A DNA stretch of 64,000 bases. Origin: AC-32 sp963719275 (GTDB lineage Bacteria > Actinomycetota > Thermoleophilia > Gaiellales > Gaiellaceae). The position numbers and the translations under genes are program-made. The notes beneath the pieces are model-generated. The model was given only the letters and a program-made list of their open reading frames with translations, searched no databases and had not been told where the DNA came from. Positions within the stretch are counted from its first letter, which is position 1. Each line of letters starts with the position of its first letter. Positions 17,406-24,645 of the stretch are shown piece after piece. The DNA lies in assembly GCA_963719275.1 (NCBI GenBank), contig CAVRBT010000015.1, positions 1 through 64,000 on the forward strand, read 5' to 3'.

Positions 17406-18295
17406 CTCCGCGGCGTCTCCAGCAATTCGCGTGCCGACATGCCCGCAAGCCAGTGCGCCGCCTCGTGGTAGGTCCGGCCACGCTCGCCCGGAAACAGCAC
17501 CCCGCGCAGCCTCAACGAGGCCAGCAGCAGCCGCCGCGCCCGCTCGGCCTCGCGCTCGCCGCTGTGCTTGGCGAAGAAGCGCAGGTGCCCGCGCACCTGC
17601 TCACGGAACATCGGGCTCCAGTTCTGCCTCGTCGAGGCGCCGCCGACGTGCACGAACTCCGCGTCGGGGGTGAAGAGGACCTTCCACCCGGCCTGGCGGA
17701 ACCGGTAGCACCAGTCCGTCTCCTCGCTGAACATGAAGAAGTCCTCGTCGAAGAGGCCAACGGTATCGGCGGCCTCTCGGCGGACGAGCAGTACCGCGCC
17801 CATCAGGAACTCCGCCTCGAGCGGGCGGTCGTAGTCGAAGCCGTTGCCGTAGAACGCGTTCAGCGCGCGTGAGCGCGGCGCCAGCTTGCGCAGGAAGAGG
17901 TACTCGGTCGCGAGCCGCCAGAGCGTCGGGAAGCCGCGCACCGACCGCTGCAGCCGCCCGTCGGGAAAGCGCAGCTTCGGCCCGACGACGGCAGCGTCGG
18001 GATGCGCCTCGCCGAACGCGACCAGGCGCTCGAGCGCGCCTTCGGTCGCCCAGGCGTCCGAGTTCAGCAGCAGGAACCAGTCGCCGGTCGCGACGCGCAT
18101 GCCCGCGTTCGAGCCGCCGCCGAGACCCTTGTTCTCTTGCTGGATCAACCGCGCTTCGGGGAACTGCTCGCGCACGAGCTCGACGGTGCCGTCGGTCGAG
18201 CCGTTGTCGACCACGATCGTCTCGTGCCCGCGCACGCTCTCGAGCGCCTGCTCGACCCAGGGCAGCGCGTTGAACGTAACCACGATGACCGACAC
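17402..18295 (-). CDS. Family 2 glycosyltransferase (rhamnosyltransferase-like)
   Basis: The 297-residue soluble GT-A enzyme starts MSVIVVTFNALPWVEQALES, followed by VVDNGSTDGT, GGSNAGMRVATGDWFLLLNSDA (the DxD-like site), a substrate loop FLMGAVLLVRREAADTVGLFDEDFFMFSEETDWCYR, and HVGGAST. This set is typical of WbbL/rhamnosyltransferase relatives. GTG 18295 is the only start that fits the fold. The 86 bases before it hold two GAA-loop hairpins, and its end overlaps the large membrane protein. Confidence 0.88.
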   Translation of the reverse strand: MSVIVVTFNALPWVEQALESVRGHETIVVDNGSTDGTVELVREQFPEARLIQQENKGLGGGSNAGMRVATGDWFLLLNSDAWATEGALERLVAFGEAHPDAAVVGPKLRFPDGRLQRSVRGFPTLWRLATEYLFLRKLAPRSRALNAFYGNGFDYDRPLEAEFLMGAVLLVRREAADTVGLFDEDFFMFSEETDWCYRFRQAGWKVLFTPDAEFVHVGGASTRQNWSPMFREQVRGHLRFFAKHSGEREAERARRLLLASLRLRGVLFPGERGRTYHEAAHWLAGMSARELLETPRR

Positions 18296-18381
18296 GCTCT
18301 CGCTAGCGATCGTGCGGTCTCCCGAGCGAAGCGATGGGACACTCCAGCTCCGCGGAAAGTGCGAAGCACTTTTCGCGGTAA
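18296..18381. repeat. Gap filled by two GAA-loop hairpins (element C)
   Basis: Hairpin one reads GTCTCCCGAGCGAAGC then GATGGGAC. Hairpin two pairs CCGCGGAAAGTGC with GCACTTTTCGCGG around a GAA loop. The shape (two adjacent hairpins with GC-GAA-GC tips in an operon gap) recalls element A, but the sequence is different. A role in mRNA processing or simply insertion is undetermined. Confidence 0.45.
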
Positions 18382-19359
18382 TCAGCCATCGGCTGCAGGC
18401 GCGCGGGTCGTCAGCCCGCGAAGGCTTTGCCAGCCGAGGAGCAGCACGCCGGGAAGCGAGAGGCAGAGCGTCACAAGGAAGAAAAGAAACCCCGTCGCGA
18501 AGGCCTCGTCCGCGCCGACTCCGAGCCTGCCGAGGAAGCTGACGAAGAACGACTCCCGCACCGCGATCCCGTTCACCGAGAACGGCACCAGCAGGACGAG
18601 GAAGAGCAACGGCCCCATCACGTAGTACGGCCGCGGCGAGAGGTCGACGCCGACCGCCTTGCCCGCGAACCAGATCGCGAGCACGCGCACGGTCTGCACC
18701 GCCAGGGTCAGCGTGAAGACGCCGAGGAGGAGGCCGGGGTGGTCGCGATAGCCGTGGATGCCCTCGTACGCGGCGCGGATCGGCCGCTCGAGGCGGATCA
18801 GCCGCAGCAACGGCGCCGTCTTCGCCAGCAGCGGTCGCACGCTGCGCGAGAACAGGGCGACCGCGAGGACGATCGTGCCGATCACGAACGCGCCCTCGAT
18901 CCAGAGGTACGGCCCGACCGGGTAGTGGCCGATCGCCAGCAGGAAGCCCACCGCGGCCAGAGTGAGAGTGGCCGCGCCGCCCAGCGCCCGCTCGAGCAGC
19001 ACCGAGCCGGCGACGTCGCCGCCGCGGCCGGTGTGGCGGCGCGCGGTCTCGTAGATCCGGACTGCGTCGCCGCCGACCGCGGTCGGCAGCAGCTGGCCGG
19101 CCGTGTACGCGACGAAGTAGGCGCGCGTCAGCCAGGAGAGGCGGTCGTCGATCCCTCGCGCGCGCAGGAGCTGCTGCCAGCGCCACGCCATCGGCCAGAC
19201 CGAGCCGATCATGATCGCGACCGCCGCGAGGAAGTAGCCGATCTCCGCGTGCGCGAGCAGGTGCAGCGTCTGCGAGAGGTCGATCTTCCAGACGAGGTAT
19301 GCCGTGCACAGGCCCGTGACGGCGAGCGTCGCGACGAGCCGGAGGCTCCGGTTCCTCAC
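18382..19359 (-). CDS. Lysylphosphatidylglycerol-synthase-TM-like (UPF0104) membrane protein
   Basis: The 325-residue protein has about eight membrane helices and the family signatures QQLLRARGIDDRLSW, YFVAYTAGQLLPTAVGGDAVRIYE in the middle and VPFSVNGIAVRESFFVSFLGRLG near the C-terminus. Members resemble the flippase domain of MprF and are frequent in polysaccharide and lipid-linked glycan clusters, where they are thought to move a lipid across the membrane. It starts at GTG 19359, 3 bases behind the preceding gene. Substrate unknown. Confidence 0.78.
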   Translation of the reverse strand: MRNRSLRLVATLAVTGLCTAYLVWKIDLSQTLHLLAHAEIGYFLAAVAIMIGSVWPMAWRWQQLLRARGIDDRLSWLTRAYFVAYTAGQLLPTAVGGDAVRIYETARRHTGRGGDVAGSVLLERALGGAATLTLAAVGFLLAIGHYPVGPYLWIEGAFVIGTIVLAVALFSRSVRPLLAKTAPLLRLIRLERPIRAAYEGIHGYRDHPGLLLGVFTLTLAVQTVRVLAIWFAGKAVGVDLSPRPYYVMGPLLFLVLLVPFSVNGIAVRESFFVSFLGRLGVGADEAFATGFLFFLVTLCLSLPGVLLLGWQSLRGLTTRAPAADG

Positions 19360-19362
19360 CTC

Positions 19363-20115
19363 TTAAGCCACTTGCGCATCGGCAGTGCCGAAGCGTACGT
19401 ACTCGGCTCGGCCGAGAGCCGCGTCCAGCGCGAGCCCGTGGACGTCGACGCCGTGCAGCAGGCGGCAGAGCTCGGCCTCGCGGTCGCCGACCTGTGCCCG
19501 CACGTCGACGACACGCGGGCCGTCGACGCCGAGCCGCACGCGCGTCGAGGTCAGCCCGTCCGTCACGCCCAGTGCCTCGGCCGCTCGGCACGCGAGCGCC
19601 GCTGCAGGGCCGGAGCCGAGCAGCGGCCGTAGCTCGCCGCGGTAGGAGACGGCCGTCACCGTCACCTCGGCGGCGCCCGGGGCTTCCTCCGCCAGTCGCC
19701 TCCCTTTGCGGTCTTGCGGCGTGACGACGCACGGAAAGCCGGCCTCTGCAGCATCGGCGAGGAGCGCCCAGCGCACCTGCGGAACGTCCCCGTCACGCAG
19801 CCGCTCGCGCTGGCGGAGGCGCGAGCCGAGCAGCACCGCCGTCTCCGGCGAGTGCGGATGCGGGAGTCCGAAGCGGGAAGCAAGCCGCGCCGCCGCTCCC
19901 GTCTCGCGCCCGGTTGCCAGGATCCCGTCGATCCGCACCGCGTCGGCAAGGCGCTCCAGCGCAGGCTCGTCGTCGAGAGCCAGGATCGCCCTGCGGTGAG
20001 CGAGCGCGAACCCGGGCGCGCGCGGGTCCGGATCAACGGCCACGACGAACAGGTCGCGGGCCCTGGCCGCCGCGATCGGGGCGGTCGAGCGTGCTCCGAG
20101 GACGAGCAGCCTCAC
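19363..20115 (-). CDS. Shortened ATP-grasp-like protein
   Basis: This 250-residue protein has a Rossmann start (RLLVLGARSTAPIAAARARDLF), a dinucleotide-like middle (GILATGRETGAAARLASRFGLPHP), and RLRDGDVPQVRWALLADAAEAGFPCVVTPQDRKG, as in the central part of ATP-grasp ligases. The usual metal-binding ExNxR segment is missing; in its place stands VRAQVGDREAELCRLLHGVDVHG. It is about 130 residues shorter than the other ATP-grasp proteins here. It may be a regulatory or degenerate paralogue. It starts at GTG 20115 after CGAGG, and heads the glycan operon; a divergent gene starts 49 bases away. Confidence 0.55.
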   Translation of the reverse strand: MRLLVLGARSTAPIAAARARDLFVVAVDPDPRAPGFALAHRRAILALDDEPALERLADAVRIDGILATGRETGAAARLASRFGLPHPHSPETAVLLGSRLRQRERLRDGDVPQVRWALLADAAEAGFPCVVTPQDRKGRRLAEEAPGAAEVTVTAVSYRGELRPLLGSGPAAALACRAAEALGVTDGLTSTRVRLGVDGPRVVDVRAQVGDREAELCRLLHGVDVHGLALDAALGRAEYVRFGTADAQVA

Positions 20116-20163
20116 CGGAGCGCCTCGTTTGCAGGGAAAGCTCGGTCCCGCCAAAATGAGGAC

Positions 20164-21027
20164 GTGGCCACAGCCTTGGTCGACCGCGTCGAGGAGCTGA
20201 AAGCCGACCACGGGCACGGCGCCAGCTGGATGGCGCGGCGCGCCGTCGAGGCGCTGGCGGCGGTGGCCGAGGAGCAGACGAGCTCGGTCGAGGAGCTGCT
20301 GGACGACCTCGTCGCCGCGGGACGGCAGCTCGCCGACAGCCGGCCCGGCGTCGGAGCCGTGGCCGGAGCAGTCGGGCGCGTCCTCGCGGCGGCGGCCGGA
20401 AACGCCCAGCTCGAGGTCGAGCAGTTGCGGCAGCTCGTGCGCGAGGAGGCGGCGGCGCTGGTGGACGGACGGCGGCGCGCGGCGGCCTCGATCGCGATCC
20501 AACTGCGCGACCGGGTCGACGACGCCGTGGTGCTCACGCATTCCGCTTCGGCAACCGTGCGGGAAGCCCTGCTTCGCACGCCGCCCGCACGCGTGATTTG
20601 CACCGCCTCGGAGCCGTACGCCGAGGGCCGCCCGTTCGCGCAGGACCTGCGGGAGAACGGGCTCGACGTCGAGCTGGTCGAGGACGAGGAGGCACCGCGC
20701 CAGCTCGAGTGGGCCTCGCTGCTGCTGCTCGGCGCGGACACCGTCTTCCGCTGCGGCACGCTCTGCAACAAGGTCGGCACGCGAGCGCTCGCGGAGGCCG
20801 CGCACGACGAGGGCGTTCCGGTGGTCGTCGCCTGCGAGGTGGTGAAGCTGGCTCCGATGAGGGCGGCCGACGCGCCGCCGCTGACCGAGCCGGAGTTCGA
20901 GCTGACGCCGCCGGAGCTGATCGACTGCGTGATGACCGAAGAGGGCGGCTACCCCCCGGAGGAGATCGCCACGCTTGTCGACCGAACGCCGTTTCTCCGC
21001 GCCGGATACAAGATCCTCGGCCGGTGA
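20164..21027 (+). CDS. IF-2B (eIF2B alpha/beta/delta)-like protein
   Basis: The 287-residue protein has a helical N-terminal domain (about 1-110) and a Rossmann-like C-terminal domain with AVVLTHSASATVREAL, VICTASEPYAEGRPFAQDL, LGADTVFRCGTLCNKVGTRALAEAAHDEGVPVVVACEVVKL and PPELIDCVMTEEG, the core set of the IF-2B family. Bacterial relatives include sugar-phosphate isomerases (MtnA and ribose-1,5-bisphosphate isomerase). The true substrate here is unknown. The start is GTG 20164 behind TGAGGA. Its final 15 codons are repeated twice downstream in decayed form. Confidence 0.75.
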   Translation: MATALVDRVEELKADHGHGASWMARRAVEALAAVAEEQTSSVEELLDDLVAAGRQLADSRPGVGAVAGAVGRVLAAAAGNAQLEVEQLRQLVREEAAALVDGRRRAAASIAIQLRDRVDDAVVLTHSASATVREALLRTPPARVICTASEPYAEGRPFAQDLRENGLDVELVEDEEAPRQLEWASLLLLGADTVFRCGTLCNKVGTRALAEAAHDEGVPVVVACEVVKLAPMRAADAPPLTEPEFELTPPELIDCVMTEEGGYPPEEIATLVDRTPFLRAGYKILGR

Positions 21028-21192
21028 AGACGGGCGTGCCGGCCAAGCCGGCCCGCCCTCTAGACGGCATCGCAAGCGACGCCTTGGCGATCGAACGCCG
21101 TTTCTCCGCGCCGGATACAAGATCCTCGGCCGGTGAAGACGGGCGACCGAACGCCGTTCCTGCGCGCCGGCTACGCGCTCCTCGGGCGCTAG
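20981..21192 (+). repeat. Three tandem copies of the 3' end of the IF-2B-like gene
   Basis: The stretch coding for RTPFLRAGYKILGR and its stop occurs first at 20981, again about 109 bases later (from 21091, nearly identical) and a third time 56 bases after that (from 21147, diverged, reading RTPFLRAGYALLGR and TAG). Two-hairpin element copy 5 lies between the first and second, and a 15-base piece of its left end follows the second. Only the first is expressed as part of the protein. Confidence 0.8.
21018..21087 (+). repeat. Two-hairpin element A, copy 5
   Basis: It begins at the TGA stop of the IF-2B-like gene (GGTGAAGACGG), has a GGGCG to CGCCC outer stem with a GCCGGCC-AA-GCCGGC tip, and a second hairpin GGCATCGC with GCGACGCC. 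The ending CCTTGG matches copies 2 and 3. Confidence 0.7.
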
Positions 21193-22598
21193 GCAGCCTC
21201 CAGCGCCGGCTCCGGTTCCTCCTGCTCACGCGGCAGCCGCTTGCGCGAGATGCCCAGGGCCGCGACGGCACCGGCGGCGACGAGCGCGGCGCCGACGTAG
21301 ATCGCCGGGGTGAGGCCGTCGACGAACGTCTGGCCGGTCGCGTACCCGCCGTAGTGGGCGAACACCGAGGCCAGGACCGCGACGCCGAAGACGCCGCCGA
21401 GCTCGCGGATCGCGTTGTTGGCGCCTGACGCCTGGCCCTCCTCGATCGGCTTCACCGCGGACAGGACGACGTTCGCGACCGGCGCGAAGTAGAGCGCCAT
21501 CCCGATCCCGGAGAGGACGAACGGGGTCACGAGCTCGGAGTACGCGACCGTCGGCGTCGAGACAAACGCGATCCACGCGAGGCCGACCGCCTGCATCGCG
21601 AGCCCGGTCGCCATCAGCGGCCGGCCGCCGATGCGGTCGGCGAGCGCGCCTGCGATCGGCGCGACGAAGATCGGCATCGCCGTCCACGGCAGCACGCGCA
21701 GGCCCGCCTGCAGCGGCGAGTAGCCCTGCACGGTCTGGAAGAACTGGGCGAGCAGGAAGATCGAGCCGAACATCCCGAAGAACATCAGGAACGAGGCCAC
21801 GTTCGCGGCCGTGAAGGTGCGGTTGCGGAAGAACCTCAGCGGCAGCATCGGCGCCGGCGCGCGCAGCTCCCAGACCACGAACAGTGCGAGCACGATCGTT
21901 CCCAGGACGAACGCGGTTGTGATCTCGAGGCTGCCCCAGCCGACGCCGTTACCGCGCACGAGACCCCAGACGATCCCGAACAGGCCTGCGCTCGCGAGCG
22001 CGACGCCCGGGAGGTCGAGCGCGTCGTTCGGGCCGCGGCTCTCGCGCAGGCGCAGGAACGCCAGCGGGATCAAGGCAAGCCCGATCGGCACGTTCAGCCA
22101 GAAGATCCACTGCCACGAGATGCCTTCGACGACGGCACCGCCGACGAGCGGGCCGATCGCGACGGCGAGGCCGCTGATCCCGCCCCACGCGCCGAGTACG
22201 AGCCCGCGCCGCTCGGCGGGGACGGCCGCGCTGAGGATCGTCAGCGTCAACGGCGTGACGATCGCGCCGCCGAGGCCCTGCACCGCGCGCGCCGCGATCA
22301 GCACCTCGATCGACGGGGCGAGCGCTGCGGCCGCGGAGCCGAGCGTGAAGACCGCGAGGCCGATTCCGAACATGCGCCGCCGCCCGAAGCGGTCGCCGAG
22401 CGCGGCGCCGGTGATCAGCAGCACGGCGAAGGTCAGCGTGTAGGCGTTCACCGTCCACTCGAGCCCCGAGAGGCCTGCGTCGAGGTCCTTGCGGATCACC
22501 GGCAGCGCGGTGGTGACGACGAGGTTGTCGAGCGTCGTCATGAACAGCGCGACCGAGGTGATCGCGAACGTCCAGAGGGTCGCTGTGCGCTGGCTCAT
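21189..22598 (-). CDS. MFS drug-efflux transporter, DHA2 (EmrB/QacA) family
   Basis: The 469-residue protein has fourteen membrane helices. It shows motif D1-like LDNLVVTTALPVIRKDL at about 24, motif A GAALGDRFGRRRMFGIGL at about 64, motif B-like RAVQGLGGAIVTPLTL, and motif C GPLVGGAVVEGISWQWIFWLNVPIGL, all typical of proton-driven DHA2 exporters. The ATG at 22598 follows GGAGGAG. The TetR gene lies just upstream on the same strand, and a GTGAGTGAG box lies between them, so the pump is likely induced when its ligand releases the repressor. The stop overlaps the decayed third copy of the IF-2B 3' repeat. Confidence 0.9.
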   Translation of the reverse strand: MSQRTATLWTFAITSVALFMTTLDNLVVTTALPVIRKDLDAGLSGLEWTVNAYTLTFAVLLITGAALGDRFGRRRMFGIGLAVFTLGSAAAALAPSIEVLIAARAVQGLGGAIVTPLTLTILSAAVPAERRGLVLGAWGGISGLAVAIGPLVGGAVVEGISWQWIFWLNVPIGLALIPLAFLRLRESRGPNDALDLPGVALASAGLFGIVWGLVRGNGVGWGSLEITTAFVLGTIVLALFVVWELRAPAPMLPLRFFRNRTFTAANVASFLMFFGMFGSIFLLAQFFQTVQGYSPLQAGLRVLPWTAMPIFVAPIAGALADRIGGRPLMATGLAMQAVGLAWIAFVSTPTVAYSELVTPFVLSGIGMALYFAPVANVVLSAVKPIEEGQASGANNAIRELGGVFGVAVLASVFAHYGGYATGQTFVDGLTPAIYVGAALVAAGAVAALGISRKRLPREQEEPEPALEAA

Positions 22599-22611
22599 CT
22601 CTCCTCCCTGT

Positions 22612-22637
22612 GGCTAGTTATTGCTCACTCACTTGCG
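22612..22637. promoter_or_regulatory. Candidate TetR operator, site 1
   Basis: On the leftward strand the sequence reads AAGTGAGTGAGCAATAACTA, 14-39 bases before the MFS start codon and just before its ribosome site. The GTGAGTGAG core and TAACT tail recur at sites 2 and 3. Binding by the adjacent TetR protein is inferred from position and repetition. Confidence 0.45.
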
Positions 22638-22653
22638 AGACGAAAAAAAGACA

Positions 22654-23229
22654 TCACTTCTTCCCCAGGCACGACTCGAGGATCTCCTTCGCCCACGGCG
22701 CCGGGTGGTCGAGCAGGTCCATCGACGCGAAGACGTTCAACAGCATCCCGAACGCGAAGAAGTCGCGGATCTGCTCCGGCTCGGCGCCCGAGACGCGCCC
22801 GACGTACTCGACCAGCCGGCCGAACCCGTCCCGCACGGCCTCGCGCACGTCGTCGTCGTCGCAGTCCGCGTAGGCCTGCATCTGGCCCCGCAGGCGGGTG
22901 CGGTCGGCGAGCAGCCCACGGTAAGCCTGGCCGATCGCGTGGAGCGCCTCTTCGCCCTGCAGCTCGCCGGCGGCGTCCTGGAAGAGCTCGAGGGTCTCGC
23001 TGAGGCAGCGGCGAACCGCCTCGAGGTAGAGCTCCTTCTTCGTGCCGAAGAGCCGGAACAGGTACGGCTGCGAGATGCCGGCCTTGCGGGCGATGGTGTC
23101 GGTCGAGGTGCCGTCGAAGCCGTGCTCCCCGAACTCCTCGAGGGCGACGGCCAGGATCTCCTCCCGGCGTTCATCGGCGGTCTTCCGTGTGGTGGTCGCC
23201 GCATTCACGGGTAGGAAGTTAGCACTCAC
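22654..23229 (-). CDS. TetR-family transcriptional repressor
   Basis: This 191-residue regulator has the TetR DNA-binding fold at about 18-65: REEILAVALEEFGEHGFDGTSTDTIARKAGISQPYLFRLFGTKKELYLEA. The rest is the helical ligand domain with a C-terminal part like the TetR_C class seen beside efflux pumps. The longest start is GTG 23229, inside a candidate operator; GTG 23208 would remove seven residues and also fits. Neither has a good ribosome site, so a leaderless message is possible. It most likely represses itself and the downstream DHA2 exporter. Confidence 0.88.
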   Translation of the reverse strand: MSANFLPVNAATTTRKTADERREEILAVALEEFGEHGFDGTSTDTIARKAGISQPYLFRLFGTKKELYLEAVRRCLSETLELFQDAAGELQGEEALHAIGQAYRGLLADRTRLRGQMQAYADCDDDDVREAVRDGFGRLVEYVGRVSGAEPEQIRDFFAFGMLLNVFASMDLLDHPAPWAKEILESCLGKK

Positions 23230-23239
23230 TCACAACGCA
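23217..23239. promoter_or_regulatory. Candidate TetR operator, site 2
   Basis: The leftward strand reads TTGTGAGTGAGTGCTAACTT across the first codons of the TetR gene. It shares 17 of about 21 positions with site 3 and the GTGAGTGAG core with site 1, which would allow autorepression. Confidence 0.5.
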
Positions 23240-23260
23240 TGTCAAGCGCTGCCGCCCGAC

Positions 23261-23410
23261 CCGGGGTCAGGTCTTGCATTGCCACTTTCAAGCGACGAGT
23301 GCTCGCCAACTCGTCCACAGCCGCTGCGACCTCGGGCGGAATTCACACTTTCGGCGCACGCCATCAGGGAGCTTCCGAGCGCGAGGTCGTACTGCAAGAC
23401 CTGACCCCGG
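23261..23410. mobile_element. Non-coding element with perfect 18-base inverted ends, copy 1
   Basis: CCGGGGTCAGGTCTTGCA at 23261-23278 faces TGCAAGACCTGACCCCGG at 23393-23410, a perfect inverted repeat. The 114 bases inside carry no gene. The same ends bound an element at 57334-57467 with a different interior. This suggests a miniature mobile element moved by a transposase not present here; the type of transposase is not known from this window. Confidence 0.7.
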
Positions 23411-23485
23411 GTTGCGTGGCGGATACCTCCACGGTCGACGGTAGCGCTCGTTCGGGGTCGAACAAGCCAGCACGCAAGGACTCGA

Positions 23486-23508
23486 AATTAGCAGTGACTC
23501 ACAACTGG
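23486..23508. promoter_or_regulatory. Candidate TetR operator, site 3
   Basis: On the leftward strand the sequence is TTGTGAGTCACTGCTAATTT, closely like site 2 but on the far side of the inserted inverted-repeat element. It lies 37-59 bases before the rightward HEAT-repeat gene, so it could bring that gene under TetR control or be a leftover of the original promoter. Confidence 0.4.
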
Positions 23509-23544
23509 CTCGGGCTCCGGCGGTGGTAGGTAGGAGGCAGCGAG

Positions 23545-24645
23545 ATGGAGCCAGCCGCCGTGCTCGCGTCGACGGTCGCCAAGGAGCCGTGGTTCTGGGG
23601 AGCCGCGACCGCGATCGTGGCCGTCCTGCTCCTGGCGAACGTCGCGCTCTTTCTCGTGGTCTACGCGCGGCGGATGCGCGAGGTCGGGCGGGCGCGCCGC
23701 GCCGCGCGGTTCGAGCAGGAGTGCGAGCAGATGCTGGAGGAGCTGACGGCCGGTCCGCAGGACCTCGACGGCCTGCGGGCGCGCATCCGCCGCCTCGACG
23801 AGCTCGAGCGCCCGATCGCCGCGACCATGCTGCTGGAGCGACTCGGCCCGGCTTCGGCCGCCGAGCGCGCCGCCGTGCTCGATGCGATACGTGAGACGGG
23901 CGCGATCGACCTGCTCCTGCGCTCGCTTCGGCGCCGTGCGCCGTGGCGGCGCGCGCTTGCGGCCAGGACGCTCGGGCAGGTAGGCGCGAACGAGGCGGTG
24001 CCGGCGTTGACCGAGCGGCTGTCCGATCACAGCCGCTATGTGCGCGAGGCTGCCGTTCGCGCCCTCGGTCGGATCGGCGACGAGCGCGGGCTGCCGCCAC
24101 TCGCTGACCTGTTCCTGAACCCCGGCCGCGCCGGGGCAGGAATCGTGTACGAGGCGCTGCTCGCCCTCGGCGACGCGTCGGTCCCGGTCTTCCGCGACGG
24201 GCTCACGTCGGCGCAGGAGTCGGTCCGCCTCACCGCTTGCTTTGGGATCGCCGCCGCCGTCGAACCGGAGGCGGCCAGGCCCGAGCTGGAGCCGATGCTG
24301 GCGGACCCGGCCGGCGAGGTGCGGGCGGCGGCGTGCGAGACACTCGGGCGGATCCCGGGTGCGCCGGTGCCCGACGCGCTGGTGCAGGCGACGCGCGACC
24401 ACGTGCCGAGCGTCCGTCGAGCCGCCGTCTCGGCGCTCGGCTCGTACGACGATCCGCGCTCGCTTCCCTTTCTGCTCGCCGCACTCGACGATCCTGAGCG
24501 CGACGTCGCCCTCCGTGCAGGCGAGTCGCTCGTCCGGCTCGGCCGCCTTCCGGCGACGGGCGGCCAGGCTCGTGCCGCGATGGACGAGACGGAGGCGTGG
24601 CCGCTCGAGACCGCGCTCGTGCTCGACTCCCTGGGAGCGATGTGA
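23545..24645 (+). CDS. Membrane-anchored HEAT-repeat protein
   Basis: The 366-residue protein has one N-terminal membrane helix (about 20-41), a basic coiled stretch, then five or more HEAT/PBS-lyase-type helical repeats, for example ARTLGQVGANEAVPALTERL, AVRALGRIGDERGLPPLADL and ETLGRIPGAPVPDALVQ. Such scaffolds bind other proteins. The ATG follows AGGAGG. Its stop overlaps the start of the glycosyltransferase gene, and HEAT proteins are recurrent partners of BcsA-like synthases, so it is probably a partner or regulator of that enzyme. It was not recognised as a lyase. Confidence 0.75.
   Translation: MEPAAVLASTVAKEPWFWGAATAIVAVLLLANVALFLVVYARRMREVGRARRAARFEQECEQMLEELTAGPQDLDGLRARIRRLDELERPIAATMLLERLGPASAAERAAVLDAIRETGAIDLLLRSLRRRAPWRRALAARTLGQVGANEAVPALTERLSDHSRYVREAAVRALGRIGDERGLPPLADLFLNPGRAGAGIVYEALLALGDASVPVFRDGLTSAQESVRLTACFGIAAAVEPEAARPELEPMLADPAGEVRAAACETLGRIPGAPVPDALVQATRDHVPSVRRAAVSALGSYDDPRSLPFLLAALDDPERDVALRAGESLVRLGRLPATGGQARAAMDETEAWPLETALVLDSLGAM

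Noticed and set aside
19363..21120. A 585-codon leftward open frame that spans the shortened ATP-grasp gene and the IF-2B-like gene
   Set aside because: Only the part to 20115 looks like protein. The rest is the antisense shadow of the rightward IF-2B-like gene, whose domain signatures are clear.
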